Shown: piece after piece, positions 1 through 6,566 of the stretch
How the letters are laid out: each line of letters starts with the position of its first letter
Numbering within the stretch: the first letter of the stretch is position 1
DNA from: JBMNNS01 sp050942625
Lineage (GTDB): Bacteria; Bacillota; Dethiobacteria; DTU022; UBA8154
Direction: 5' to 3'
Assembly (NCBI GenBank): GCA_050942625.1
Contig: JBMNNS010000047.1
Coordinates: forward strand, 1-12,801
DNA: 12,801 nt
Notes under the pieces: model-generated
The model's database searches: none
The model's input: the letters and a program-made list of their open reading frames with translations, nothing else
Told to the model about the DNA's origin: nothing
Position numbers and translations under genes: made by a program

Positions 1-1480
1 GCAAAACAGGCAAAATATCTTCCTCTTGTTTACCTTCAAGTGTTATTAATTCTTCAAGGGGAATTCCCGCTTCTTCAACAAGGGGCCCGCCTTCATCCAA
101 CAGGCGCTGCCGGCGCCGCCTTAGAAGAACTACCAGCAACGTTATAAATGACAAAAGAATGATACTGCCCAAAATAATTTGTTGCCTTAATTTTTCCTGG
201 TGTTGACGTGCCTCCATTTCTGCAATAGAAGCCCGAATTTCATTTTCCAAGGTATTGTCAAAATCCAGGCCTTCGACACTAAGCTGATCGCCCCTTTCAG
301 GGTCAAAACCTATGGCAGTGGACACTATATTATTGATCTGTTCAACCTGTCTTTGTGTTATTGCGCCTTGACTGCTATCCACTATTACAGAAGCATGTAA
401 CCGTAGAACCTTCCCAGGTGCAGTAATAACCCTTTCGTTCCTCTCCCCAACTTCATTATTCATTATTTCCTCCCTGCGGTCATAGCTGCTTTCCCCCCCG
501 GGAACGCTACCTACATAGCCGGGATAGTTCGCCTCGCCAACTTCACTCATCACATTTCCTTCCCCCTCAAACCTTTCTTCGGTGATATGGGTACTGCGGG
601 GGATTACCTGTTCGGAATATTCTACGATGGTAGTTTCTCTAGAATCAAAATCCATTTCTGCTGTAACCAACGAAAGTGCTTTTCCTTGACCAAACACCTT
701 CTCAAGCATTGCCTGTAACCTGCGCTCCAACTTATTTTCAAAGTCTCGTTTAATTTCAAGCTGTTCCATTACAAAGTTGGTTTGATCCTTGAAGGTATCT
801 TCTTCGGTAACAGCATCATAAAGTATATTTCCCTGGGAATCTATGATGGTAATGTTTTCAGCTTCAAGATTTTCTACGCTGGAAGCAACAAGGTTGACAA
901 TCCCTTTGACCTGTTCCTGTTTGAGTGGGACAAAGGGATTTAACTGTAAGTAAATAGCAGCTGAGGGACTGGCCATTTCTTGCATAAAAACACGGGGCTC
1001 TGGAAGAACAAGGTGTACCCGTGCCTGTAAAACAGCTTCCAGGGACGAAATCGTCCGTCTTAATTCTTCCTGCAAAGCTCTTTGTAGTTTTATTTGCCGT
1101 TCAAAGTCGGTCATTCCCAGTTTTTCTTCATCAAAAAGTTCAAAGCCAAGACCCTGGGCAAAAAGCACCCCTTTCCCCGCCATGTCGATACGCAATTCAT
1201 CTACCATTTCCTGGGGAACTTTAATGGTTGAACCAAAATCATCAATCTTATAAGGAACCCCCATGCCCTTTAGTTCCTGAACCAAGGGAGAAGCCTGCGT
1301 AACGTCCAGATTGCTGTACAACGTTACATATTGGGTTTTGGAAAAATGCTGCAACATCAGTAATAAAAAAATAAACACTGCTGCGGTGATAACACCAATA
1401 ACTATTTTTCGTGTCCTGCTTGTTTCCCGCCAGCGGGTAATAAACTCATTAATACCTTTTTTCATTGTTTCCCCAGCCAT
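1..1480 (-). CDS. fliF: FliF, flagellar MS-ring protein (3' end outside window)
   Basis: FliF forms the membrane MS ring on which the rotor, export gate and rod are built. I translated it directly: 493 codons are present, and the reading frame leaves the window before a stop. The family is usually about 520-560 residues, so only the C-terminal tail that binds FliG is missing. A first membrane segment lies at about residues 26-44 (KIVIGVITAAVFIFLLLML). It is followed by the periplasmic ring-building region, with typical stretches such as VPYKIDDFGSTIKVP and LQARVHLVLPEPRVF. A second membrane segment lies at about 431-451 (IILGSIILLSFITLLVVLL) and is followed by RRRRQR. The ATG at 1480 has an AGGAGC ribosome binding site seven bases upstream, and an ATG at 1500 hits a stop at once. 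The gene lies directly behind the c-di-GMP riboswitch, which probably controls it and the genes to its left. Confidence 0.96.
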   Translation of the reverse strand, partial: MAGETMKKGINEFITRWRETSRTRKIVIGVITAAVFIFLLLMLQHFSKTQYVTLYSNLDVTQASPLVQELKGMGVPYKIDDFGSTIKVPQEMVDELRIDMAGKGVLFAQGLGFELFDEEKLGMTDFERQIKLQRALQEELRRTISSLEAVLQARVHLVLPEPRVFMQEMASPSAAIYLQLNPFVPLKQEQVKGIVNLVASSVENLEAENITIIDSQGNILYDAVTEEDTFKDQTNFVMEQLEIKRDFENKLERRLQAMLEKVFGQGKALSLVTAEMDFDSRETTIVEYSEQVIPRSTHITEERFEGEGNVMSEVGEANYPGYVGSVPGGESSYDRREEIMNNEVGERNERVITAPGKVLRLHASVIVDSSQGAITQRQVEQINNIVSTAIGFDPERGDQLSVEGLDFDNTLENEIRASIAEMEARQHQEKLRQQIILGSIILLSFITLLVVLLRRRRQRLLDEGGPLVEEAGIPLEELITLEGKQEEDILPVL

Positions 1481-1507
1481 GTATTATGCTCCTAATTCAT
1501 AAAATAC

Positions 1508-1617
1508 AAAAAAGTGTATACCAAGCAGCTTGGCTATCATAGCCTTTCAAAAGGCCTTAGATCCGGTAGCTTTGCGTCCCTGACTTTAGACAGGTTTGCC
1601 TTTTTTAAGTATGCACT
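1508..1617 (-). ncRNA. Cyclic di-GMP-I (GEMM) riboswitch upstream of fliF
   Basis: The minus strand carries the conserved GEMM-I core in order: GGCAAACC (1593-1600), a short hairpin CCTG...CAGG with a UAAA loop, GGGACGCAAAGC (1569-1580), CCGG, CTAAGG (1555-1560), then TATGATAGCC and a CCAAG/CTTGG stem (1521-1533). This order and spacing match the known c-di-GMP-I aptamer. The hairpin loop is UAAA, where the common form is a GNRA tetraloop. An outer stem can form between AGTGCATAC (1609-1617) and GTATACACT (1513-1521), with one C-A mismatch. The 3' arm runs straight into six U residues (1508-1513). In C. difficile a c-di-GMP-I riboswitch turns flagellar genes off when the second messenger is high, and the U-tract suggests the same direction here. 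The aptamer call is firm; the switching mode is inference. Confidence 0.93.
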
Positions 1618-1635
1618 CAGAAATACGGAGTGTCA

Positions 1636-1666
1636 GGTGGGTTTACTGGTATAGTAAATTACCACC
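1636..1666 (-). repeat. Stem-loop between fliE and the riboswitch
   Basis: This is an inverted repeat on the minus strand: GGTGG, three unpaired bases, TTTACT, loop ATACC, AGTAAA, one unpaired base, CCACC. It makes about 11 base pairs. It starts about 20 bases after the fliE stop and ends about 20 bases before the riboswitch. No U-run follows on either strand, so it is not a standard terminator. It may protect or define the 3' end of the flgB-flgC-fliE message, or be a processing point. Confidence 0.55.
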
Positions 1667-1687
1667 CATATGAAATTGTTATCTCGA

Positions 1688-1975
1688 TTATATCTGCATG
1701 CGGGAAATATCTTTATATGCTTCAACCATCTTATTTGTAACCTGTACAGCAAGCTGCAAAGAAAGGCGGGCCTGCTCCGTTGCAATCATAACTTGATGTA
1801 TATCCTCAACCTTTCCAGACAAAAGTTCCTTAACAGCTTCGTCTGCTTTAAGCTGTTGCCGGTTGGCATTACTAAAAATACCTTTAAAAAGTTCTCCAAA
1901 CCCAGAAGACTGGGGTTCTTTTTTTATGATCCTATTAGAACTATTCAAATAGACAGCATCAGGGTTAATTACCAC
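1688..1975 (-). CDS. fliE: FliE, MS-ring/rod adaptor protein
   Basis: FliE joins the MS ring to the proximal rod and is one of the first proteins sent through the flagellar export gate. The 95-residue product matches the family length of about 100. It shows the characteristic C-terminal half, with SGKVEDIHQVMIATEQARLS followed by LQLAVQVTNKMVEAYKDISR and the terminal RMQI. The N-terminal part is variable, as is usual. The start is a GTG at 1975 with AAGGACAG just upstream. The nearby ATG at 1995 runs into a stop after eight codons, which supports the GTG. The gene follows flgC by about 20 bases and is the last gene before the riboswitch, so it appears to lie outside direct riboswitch control. 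Confidence 0.95.
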   Translation of the reverse strand: MVINPDAVYLNSSNRIIKKEPQSSGFGELFKGIFSNANRQQLKADEAVKELLSGKVEDIHQVMIATEQARLSLQLAVQVTNKMVEAYKDISRMQI

Positions 1976-1996
1976 CTGTCCTTCCCCCCTTTCATT

Positions 1997-2413
1997 TTAT
2001 CCCCGGCCTATTTCAAGGGCTTTTAGATAAAGACTTTTATATGTATTAATAGCCGTTGTGTTAGCTTCATAAGAACGGGATGCAGTTATTAAATCGGTCA
2101 TTTCCTTGGCCAAATCAATGTTAGGATAGGACACGAACCCTTCCTCATTGGCATCAGGATGTCCAGGATCATATTCCTGCCTTGCAGGGTTAGGATCCTC
2201 TACAATAGAGACAACCTTAACGCCCTGGCCAGAAAATGACGATCTGGCCCGGGTAAGGTTTTCTGCAAAAATCACCGTTTTCCGACGGTAAGCCCCTCCG
2301 GTATCGGTTCTGGTAGTATGCATATTTGCCAGGTTACCGGCAACTGTATCTATCCGCAGTTTTTCCGCTGCTAAAGCAGAACCACTGATTTTAAAAGAAT
2401 GAAATAGTTCCAC
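1997..2413 (-). CDS. flgC: FlgC, flagellar proximal rod protein
   Basis: FlgC is a rod subunit exported through the flagellar type III system. The protein is 138 residues. Its N-terminal rod signature reads FKISGSALAAEKLRIDTVAG then NLANMHTTRTDTGGAYRRK (about 27-45). The C-terminal signature is SYPNIDLAKEMTDLITASRS followed by YEANTTAINTYKSLYLKALE, the standard FlgC ending. The start is a GTG at 2413, three bases after the flgB stop, with a GGGGAGG ribosome binding site inside the end of flgB. This tight spacing suggests coupled translation. In this family the N- and C-terminal helices pair to form the inner rod shell. Confidence 0.97.
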   Translation of the reverse strand: MELFHSFKISGSALAAEKLRIDTVAGNLANMHTTRTDTGGAYRRKTVIFAENLTRARSSFSGQGVKVVSIVEDPNPARQEYDPGHPDANEEGFVSYPNIDLAKEMTDLITASRSYEANTTAINTYKSLYLKALEIGRG

Positions 2414-2416
2414 AGC

Positions 2417-2794
2417 TTAGCGCCTCCCCTCATTAACAATATAGCTCCACTGTGCATAGCGCTCAGCAACCTGCTGTGTTAGGGCATTATAATGCAGCTG
2501 GTTAGTAACCATATCAAGCATTTCCCGATCAAGATCAACATTGCTTCCATCCACCCGGCAAAATGTTTGTCTATCCTTTAGTATTTTGAGTTTAATGTCT
2601 TCTGCTGTCGAAGAAAAGTGCCTGGGATTAGTATTACTTAACTTTTCAGCCTGCCCCTTTTTGAAAGTGACATAAAACCTTTTATAACCCGGGGTGTTCA
2701 AGTTGGCAAGATTGTTTGCCGTTACTTTTTGCTGGAGCAACAAAATATCCAGGCCCTCCATTAAACTCCTCATTACCGGGCTACTTAAAAACAT
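2417..2794 (-). CDS. flgB: FlgB, flagellar proximal rod protein
   Basis: FlgB is the rod subunit nearest the MS ring/FliE. The product is 125 residues with the rod-family signature NLANLNTPGYKR at about 28-39. Its C-terminal helix reads VDLDREMLDMVTNQLHYNAL then TQQVAERY. I chose the ATG at 2794 over the longer in-frame TTG at 2839 for two reasons. It has an AGGAAGGTGG ribosome binding site at good distance, and the resulting start MFLSSPVMRSLMEGLDILLL matches the family. The gene opens the early hook-basal-body block flgB-flgC-fliE, after the terminator of the fliD operon. No strong promoter is obvious upstream. Confidence 0.96.
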   Translation of the reverse strand: MFLSSPVMRSLMEGLDILLLQQKVTANNLANLNTPGYKRFYVTFKKGQAEKLSNTNPRHFSSTAEDIKLKILKDRQTFCRVDGSNVDLDREMLDMVTNQLHYNALTQQVAERYAQWSYIVNEGRR

Positions 2795-3154
2795 TCTTGA
2801 CCACCTTCCTAAAGTATGTTCAGTATATAGCCGTGCCAAAAAATAACTTTCACCAGCCCCTTACCAAAATATTCGTCAATAGGTTATATATTCCTTCTTT
2901 TTTTTTAAAAAACAACATAATAGATTTCTACAAATTTCATCAAAAAAAGCCGGGAAACACCCGGCTAGCAATAATATCCATCTAAAAAATGGTAAACAAG
3001 ATAAATTTTAAAATCCAGTTTTTTGCTACCTTGCAAAAAAAGGGGCAGGATTTAATTGAGGGATCAAGAAATTTTTAAAAGCCCTGGATAAAAAATTTAA
3101 AACAAACTAAAGCCGTTTCCTTCATACTAATTGCCTGACAGATTATACATGATA
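2795..3154. other. Intergenic region between fliS and flgB
   Basis: About 360 bases separate the fliS stop from the flgB start. The terminator at 2942-2966 divides it. The fliS side (2967-3154) is A/T-rich 3' untranslated sequence with no credible ORF. The flgB side must hold the promoter of the early block, unless the early genes rely on readthrough. The best sigma-A-like -10 is TATACT (minus strand, 2822-2827), which has no clear -35 partner. A TTGACG is present (minus strand, near 2880) but has no -10 at the right distance. The promoter is therefore unresolved. Confidence 0.5.
2942..2966 (-). terminator. Rho-independent terminator after fliS
   Basis: On the minus strand AGCCGGG and CCCGGCT form a perfect 7-bp G/C-rich stem with the 5-base loop TGTTT, followed by seven T residues (2942-2948). 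This is a textbook intrinsic terminator. It ends the fliD-fliT-flaG-fliS unit before flgB. Confidence 0.93.
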
Positions 3155-3538
3155 CTATGTTGGTATTCCCGTCCTGGGGGCCAGTATGTTAAGCCAGGTT
3201 TCTTTTAATTCAAGCAACATTTTCTCTACCTGGCTAAGAATATTTTTATCCTTTTTTATATTAGCTTGAACAAGAAGATAAAGCAGGTATTCATAAAGCA
3301 CGAAAAGATTTTTTGCCACCTCACCTGCTTCCAAATCTAGAGAAGCCATCATTTCCGCAATTATATCCTGGCAACGCAACAAGTTATGGTTTGCTTTTTC
3401 GATTTTGTTTTCTTCAATAGCTGCCCTGGAAGCTTTTAAAAATTTCAAAGCACCATCGTAAAGCATAATTAATAATTTCCCCTTGTCAGCTGTTTCAACC
3501 TGAACCTTCTGGTATTTCAAATATGGATTAGCGCCCAT
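3155..3538 (-). CDS. fliS: FliS, flagellin export chaperone
   Basis: FliS binds the C-terminal disordered region of flagellin in the cytoplasm, blocks early polymerisation and delivers it to the export gate. The 127-residue protein matches family length. It carries the hallmark NPYLKYQKVQVETADKGKLL start, then IMLYDGALKFLKASRAAIEE, then the helices around NHNLLRCQDIIAEMMASLDL and LFVLYEYLLYLLVQANIKKD, with a conserved late W in LKETWLNIL. The ATG at 3538 is preceded by AAAGGAGTG. It is the last gene of the sigma-28-driven fliD unit. Its presence implies the organism makes a flagellin, although no flagellin gene lies in this window. Confidence 0.96.
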   Translation of the reverse strand: MGANPYLKYQKVQVETADKGKLLIMLYDGALKFLKASRAAIEENKIEKANHNLLRCQDIIAEMMASLDLEAGEVAKNLFVLYEYLLYLLVQANIKKDKNILSQVEKMLLELKETWLNILAPRTGIPT

Positions 3539-3596
3539 AAAAACACTCCTTTAGCGATCCCCCAATGTTCCAAAACCACAGAATTACAGACAACCT

Positions 3597-3977
3597 TTAT
3601 CTACGGGTATCAATAAATAAGCCAATGATATTTTGGATTTGTGCTACCATATTTAGTATTTTTTCAGGGGGAATTTCCCTGATCACTTCATCTTCTTTAA
3701 GGTCAACTACCTGCACCATAATCCTGTTCGTTTCCTCATGGATAAGAAAGCGAAGCCCCGTGTTAAATACATTTGCGGTGCTATTTAACCTTTCTACCCC
3801 TTCCTGCAACTCCTCCATATGGCTTTCTTCCCATTCCAGGATCCGTTGTTCTTTCCCTAAAACTTTGTTTTGCTGTTTAAGTGTAGGATCCTGCCTCTGG
3901 ATCTCTTGTATAATTGGCTTTTGGGTCTTATCATAAACCTTATCAAGCTGCACAGGATCAATTCCATCTACTCTCAC
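3597..3977 (-). CDS. flaG: FlaG family protein
   Basis: FlaG-family proteins (B. subtilis YvyC) sit beside fliD and affect filament length or cap behaviour, but the exact biochemical role is poorly defined. The 126-residue product has a variable charged N-terminal half (residues 1-60, rich in K, Q and E). The conserved FlaG domain lies in the second half: NTGLRFLIHEETNRIMVQVV then DLKEDEVIREIPPEKILNMV. That pattern (F..hEe.n...V.vvd...gevIR.IPpee.l) defines the family. The start is a GTG at 3977 with AGGGGGTGAGG upstream; the overlapping ATG hits an immediate stop. It lies between the fliT-like gene and fliS, in the fliD transcript. Confidence 0.92.
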   Translation of the reverse strand: MRVDGIDPVQLDKVYDKTQKPIIQEIQRQDPTLKQQNKVLGKEQRILEWEESHMEELQEGVERLNSTANVFNTGLRFLIHEETNRIMVQVVDLKEDEVIREIPPEKILNMVAQIQNIIGLFIDTRR

Positions 3978-4005
3978 ATCCTCACCCCCTGCCTATTAAA
4001 GTATT

Positions 4006-4045
4006 ATTGGAAACCAATCAGTTTCAGGATGCCTGGTTAACCAAT
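4006..4045 (-). repeat. Imperfect inverted repeat upstream of flaG
   Basis: ATTGG and AACC at 4006-4015 can pair with GGTT and CCAAT at 4035-4045, giving a 9-bp stem with a small internal loop. The first arm also contains a small self-complementary unit, ATTGG-AAA-CCAAT (4006-4018). The repeat fills part of the 95-base gap between the fliT-like gene and flaG. No U-run follows on the minus strand, so it is not a plain terminator. It may tune relative expression of flaG and fliS. Confidence 0.4.
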
Positions 4046-4072
4046 GTAGAAACAAATAATTAGGAAAACTTT

Positions 4073-4516
4073 TTATTTGCTGCTATCAATAAAGTAGCCC
4101 TCTTTTTGTTGCGGAATTTTATAATATTTTTTTAGTAGCTTCCTTTCTGTCTGCAACTCATCAATTTTTTGCTGAAGCAGATTTAAATGTTTCTTAAAAA
4201 TATCTTTAACCTGCAGATCAAGGGTTAAAATTTCATTTATAAGCATTTTAATTTTTTCGGATATTTCCTGTACTTTTAATTCTTCCTGCAAACTACTACC
4301 ATTGTTCTCTATCTTTTTTTTCACTTCTTCGATTAAATCCATCTGTTTTTGGCGCTTCTGGGTTAAACGGTTAAAAGCATTTAAACTACTTTCTTCCTTA
4401 AAACCTACCTCAAGGCAAAGCTGATGCTGCAATTTAACTACGGCATACAATTCCCGGTAAAAAATTAATTGCTGCCTATAAAGTCCAATTAGCCTTTGTT
4501 CTTTTTTATTCACCAT
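4073..4516 (-). CDS. Probable FliT/FlgN-like export chaperone (coiled coil)
   Basis: This 147-residue protein has no motif that I recognise with certainty. It is strongly helical and charged, with long heptad-like stretches, for example LIEEVKKKIENN (about residues 61-72) and HLNLLQQKIDELQTERKLLK (about 109-128). It has no signal peptide or membrane segment, so it is cytoplasmic. FliT, the chaperone of FliD, is a small helical protein of similar size that varies strongly between species and is usually encoded next to fliD and fliS. This gene lies 43 bases behind fliD and ahead of flaG and fliS, which makes FliT the best guess. An alternative is a second FlgN-like chaperone. The ATG at 4516 has GGGGAAAT upstream. 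Confidence 0.6.
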   Translation of the reverse strand: MVNKKEQRLIGLYRQQLIFYRELYAVVKLQHQLCLEVGFKEESSLNAFNRLTQKRQKQMDLIEEVKKKIENNGSSLQEELKVQEISEKIKMLINEILTLDLQVKDIFKKHLNLLQQKIDELQTERKLLKKYYKIPQQKEGYFIDSSK

Positions 4517-4559
4517 ATTTCCCCAACCTTTTAAAATCCGAGCATTGCCTAATATATAT

Positions 4560-6401
4560 TTATAGCTGACTAAATTGCATCATAAGCCAATCGCTCTGGG
4601 TATATAGCTGCTGCAAAGCCCTTTCCATGGCAGCAAACTGATGGTAGTACCGCTCTTCTTTACGGAAAAGCATCTCATTAACTTGATCTATACGTTTATT
4701 AAGATTAGCAATCTGCTTATCATAATAGTTATCGAATTGAGTGACATCGCCTACAATACCTGCACGCTCCAATAAAAACCCTTTGCGCCCGCTGTTATCC
4801 CTGGTAGTGTGTATGTAATCGTTTAAAACATTGTTTAAGCGTTGGGCAATCCCCTCCTGCCCTTCAACACGGCTAGTAAAAATATCTATAATTTTTTCCG
4901 GGTTGTCCTTAATTGTGGCACGTAAGACACTCCCACCATCCTTTAAAACTAATTTTCCCTGATCCCGGTAATTGCTACTGGTTTCAATTCCTATCGCCGT
5001 TAAATGCAACCCACCTACATGTGCATACAATTCTTCACGCATTTTCTGCAAAAAACCTTCTAGTAGGGGGTCTCTTCTTAAAAGCCCGCTTTTTGCCTTT
5101 TCTTCCCACAATTCTATTTCCTTTTCGCTCATTTCCTTTTTTTGTTCATCATTCAGGGGGGAAAAATCAGGGAACCTTTCCTCTTTCAATTTATCGTTAA
5201 TTTTTTCTATCAAAGAATTATAATCATTAATAAAAGATTCAATAGTTTCATAGATTCCCTCTACATCAACAGAAGTTGTAACAGTAACACTGCCTTCAGC
5301 TACAGCTGTATAGGTAACCCCATCAACAGTAAAGGTATTGTTGGAGCGGCTGGCCACGTCAGAACCATCAATAGTAAACTTGACATTTTGGCCGGGATTT
5401 ACATCGTTTATCTTTATTGCCTGAAAAAACCCCCCGCCCCCATCAAATTCAATAGTTCCTTCGCCGGTCGTTTTCGACTGCAAGGTAAATGTGTCTGTAA
5501 AAGAACTGTAAGTCAAGGTAACCCCGGCAGCACTATTGTTTATTTTATTCAACACTGTGCGCAAAGTATCGTTAGAGTAGATCACTATTTCTTCAGCATT
5601 AATGGTAAGAATAAACTTGTTATCTTCATCAAAAGTTAAACAGCCCTCCTCAAGCTTTGCACCGATCATTTCCATGGTGCTGGAAAGGTCCAGCCGGTTG
5701 CCGGCCATTGGGCCTATTTTAATCTGGTTTAAAAGTTCATCTTCAGCTGAAGTCTTGGAAGAAAGGGTCAGGGTTTCCACGCCGGAATTAGTTTCAAATT
5801 TTAGTTTATTATCTTTAACGTTAACGGTTATTTTGGAGCTAGCCTCATCCCACCCAAAAGTAGCGTTAATTTTTTGCTGCAGTTCAAATCGCAACGAATT
5901 CTCGCCATCCAGGCTATAAGTCCCTGCTTCAATAGCAATTTCTTTTACACTGCCATTAAAATTGACCAGCATTACGTTTTTACCTTCCTCAACTGTAAGT
6001 TCACCTGTTATTTCCTCGCTGCTCATAATAGCAGTAACACCCCCGGAACTAACCCCCCGGGCCGCGGTCGCCAATTGTATTATTTCAATTTCCCTGCTAC
6101 TCGCCAGGGCATCGCCGGAGGCAACAGCCGTTAAAATATTCTCTGCACTGGAGACAGCATTTATTTTTCCCAGAGCACTGGTAGACATCATGTTAGTTGC
6201 AGGATTTAAGAGATCGAAATACTTATCACGAAAAGAACGTATGCTGTTGATCAGTTCCCGGTACTGGTCCTTTTTCCATTCAATGATCTGTTTCTCCTGG
6301 TTAAGTTTATCTACCTTCATATTTTCAATACGCATTAGATCACGCACAATTTGATCCGTATCAAAACCGGATATGATCCCACCAATTCGTAAAGTGTTCA
6401 T
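4560..6401 (-). CDS. fliD: FliD, flagellar filament cap protein (HAP2)
   Basis: FliD caps the growing filament and helps fold exported flagellin at the tip. I chose the ATG at 6401 (613 residues) because AAAGG lies nine bases upstream and the protein then begins MNTLRIGGIISGFDTDQIVR, the family's start. The TTG at 6419 and ATG at 6410 lack a well-placed ribosome site. Residues 1-105 are the N-terminal FliD domain. The middle holds beta-rich domains, including a flagellin-type IN motif near 278-310 (NDTLRTVLNKINNSAAGVTL). Residues about 410-600 are the C-terminal FliD domain, with the typical PLNDEQKKEMSEKEIELWEE then KAKSGLLRRDPLL, ending in a coiled coil. It is longer than B. subtilis FliD (about 500), mainly through the middle region. 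A consensus sigma-28 promoter lies about 50 bases upstream. Confidence 0.96.
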   Translation of the reverse strand: MNTLRIGGIISGFDTDQIVRDLMRIENMKVDKLNQEKQIIEWKKDQYRELINSIRSFRDKYFDLLNPATNMMSTSALGKINAVSSAENILTAVASGDALASSREIEIIQLATAARGVSSGGVTAIMSSEEITGELTVEEGKNVMLVNFNGSVKEIAIEAGTYSLDGENSLRFELQQKINATFGWDEASSKITVNVKDNKLKFETNSGVETLTLSSKTSAEDELLNQIKIGPMAGNRLDLSSTMEMIGAKLEEGCLTFDEDNKFILTINAEEIVIYSNDTLRTVLNKINNSAAGVTLTYSSFTDTFTLQSKTTGEGTIEFDGGGGFFQAIKINDVNPGQNVKFTIDGSDVASRSNNTFTVDGVTYTAVAEGSVTVTTSVDVEGIYETIESFINDYNSLIEKINDKLKEERFPDFSPLNDEQKKEMSEKEIELWEEKAKSGLLRRDPLLEGFLQKMREELYAHVGGLHLTAIGIETSSNYRDQGKLVLKDGGSVLRATIKDNPEKIIDIFTSRVEGQEGIAQRLNNVLNDYIHTTRDNSGRKGFLLERAGIVGDVTQFDNYYDKQIANLNKRIDQVNEMLFRKEERYYHQFAAMERALQQLYTQSDWLMMQFSQL

Positions 6402-6450
6402 CCCCAACATCCTTTCCAAGTAGAATAAAAACCCTTTGACCTCCTCTTAA
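6402..6450 (-). promoter_or_regulatory. fliD leader with orphan Shine-Dalgarno and GGA motifs
   Basis: The predicted fliD leader contains AGAGGAGGTC (6438-6447), a perfect Shine-Dalgarno with no start codon at working distance. It also contains TTGGAAAGGATG (6408-6419) next to the used start. Both hold the AnGGA-type core that CsrA-family proteins bind, and the GGA cores are about 32 bases apart. csrA is the gene immediately upstream. A CsrA target is plausible but unproven, because GGA also occurs in every good ribosome binding site. Confidence 0.35.
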
Positions 6451-6453
6451 CTT

Positions 6454-6479
6454 TTATCGGAATATCTTTTTTTTATTTA
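6454..6479 (-). promoter_or_regulatory. Sigma-28 (SigD) promoter for fliD-fliT-flaG-fliS
   Basis: The minus strand reads TAAA (6476-6479), a 15-base spacer, then CCGATAA (6454-6460). This is a full match to the sigma-D/FliA consensus (TAAA, N14-16, CCGATAT/A). It lies between the csrA terminator and fliD, in the expected place for a late flagellar promoter. FlgM, encoded upstream, would hold this promoter silent until the hook is complete. Confidence 0.88.
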
Positions 6480-6485
6480 AGGGGG

Positions 6486-6515
6486 AAAAATAAAAAAAGA
6501 GATTTTATCTCTTTT
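6486..6515 (-). terminator. Rho-independent terminator after csrA
   Basis: AAAAGAGAT and ATCTCTTTT form a perfect 9-bp stem with a 3-base loop, followed on the minus strand by TTTATTTTT. The stem is A/T-rich, so termination may be partial, but position and U-tract fit a csrA terminator just before the fliD promoter. Confidence 0.75.
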
Positions 6516-6566
6516 CCTGATCAAAAAAATATAAATGGATAGGATAGCAAAAACAGGGTTTTGTTT

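Noticed and set aside
1670..2026. Plus-strand ORF of 118 codons over fliE
   Set aside because: It is antisense to fliE and part of flgC, with no ribosome site or family features; a shadow frame.
2290..2310. CCGATACC string inside flgC resembling a sigma-28 -10
   Set aside because: No TAAA lies at the proper distance and it is within coding sequence; a chance match.
2795..2839. N-terminal extension of FlgB from a TTG at 2839
   Set aside because: The ATG at 2794 has a strong ribosome site and gives the family N-terminus; the extension has neither.
2820..2845. TGGCACG string resembling a sigma-54 -24 element upstream of flgB
   Set aside because: The -12 element is absent: the bases at the required spacing read TATAC, with no GC pair, so a sigma-54 promoter is not supported.
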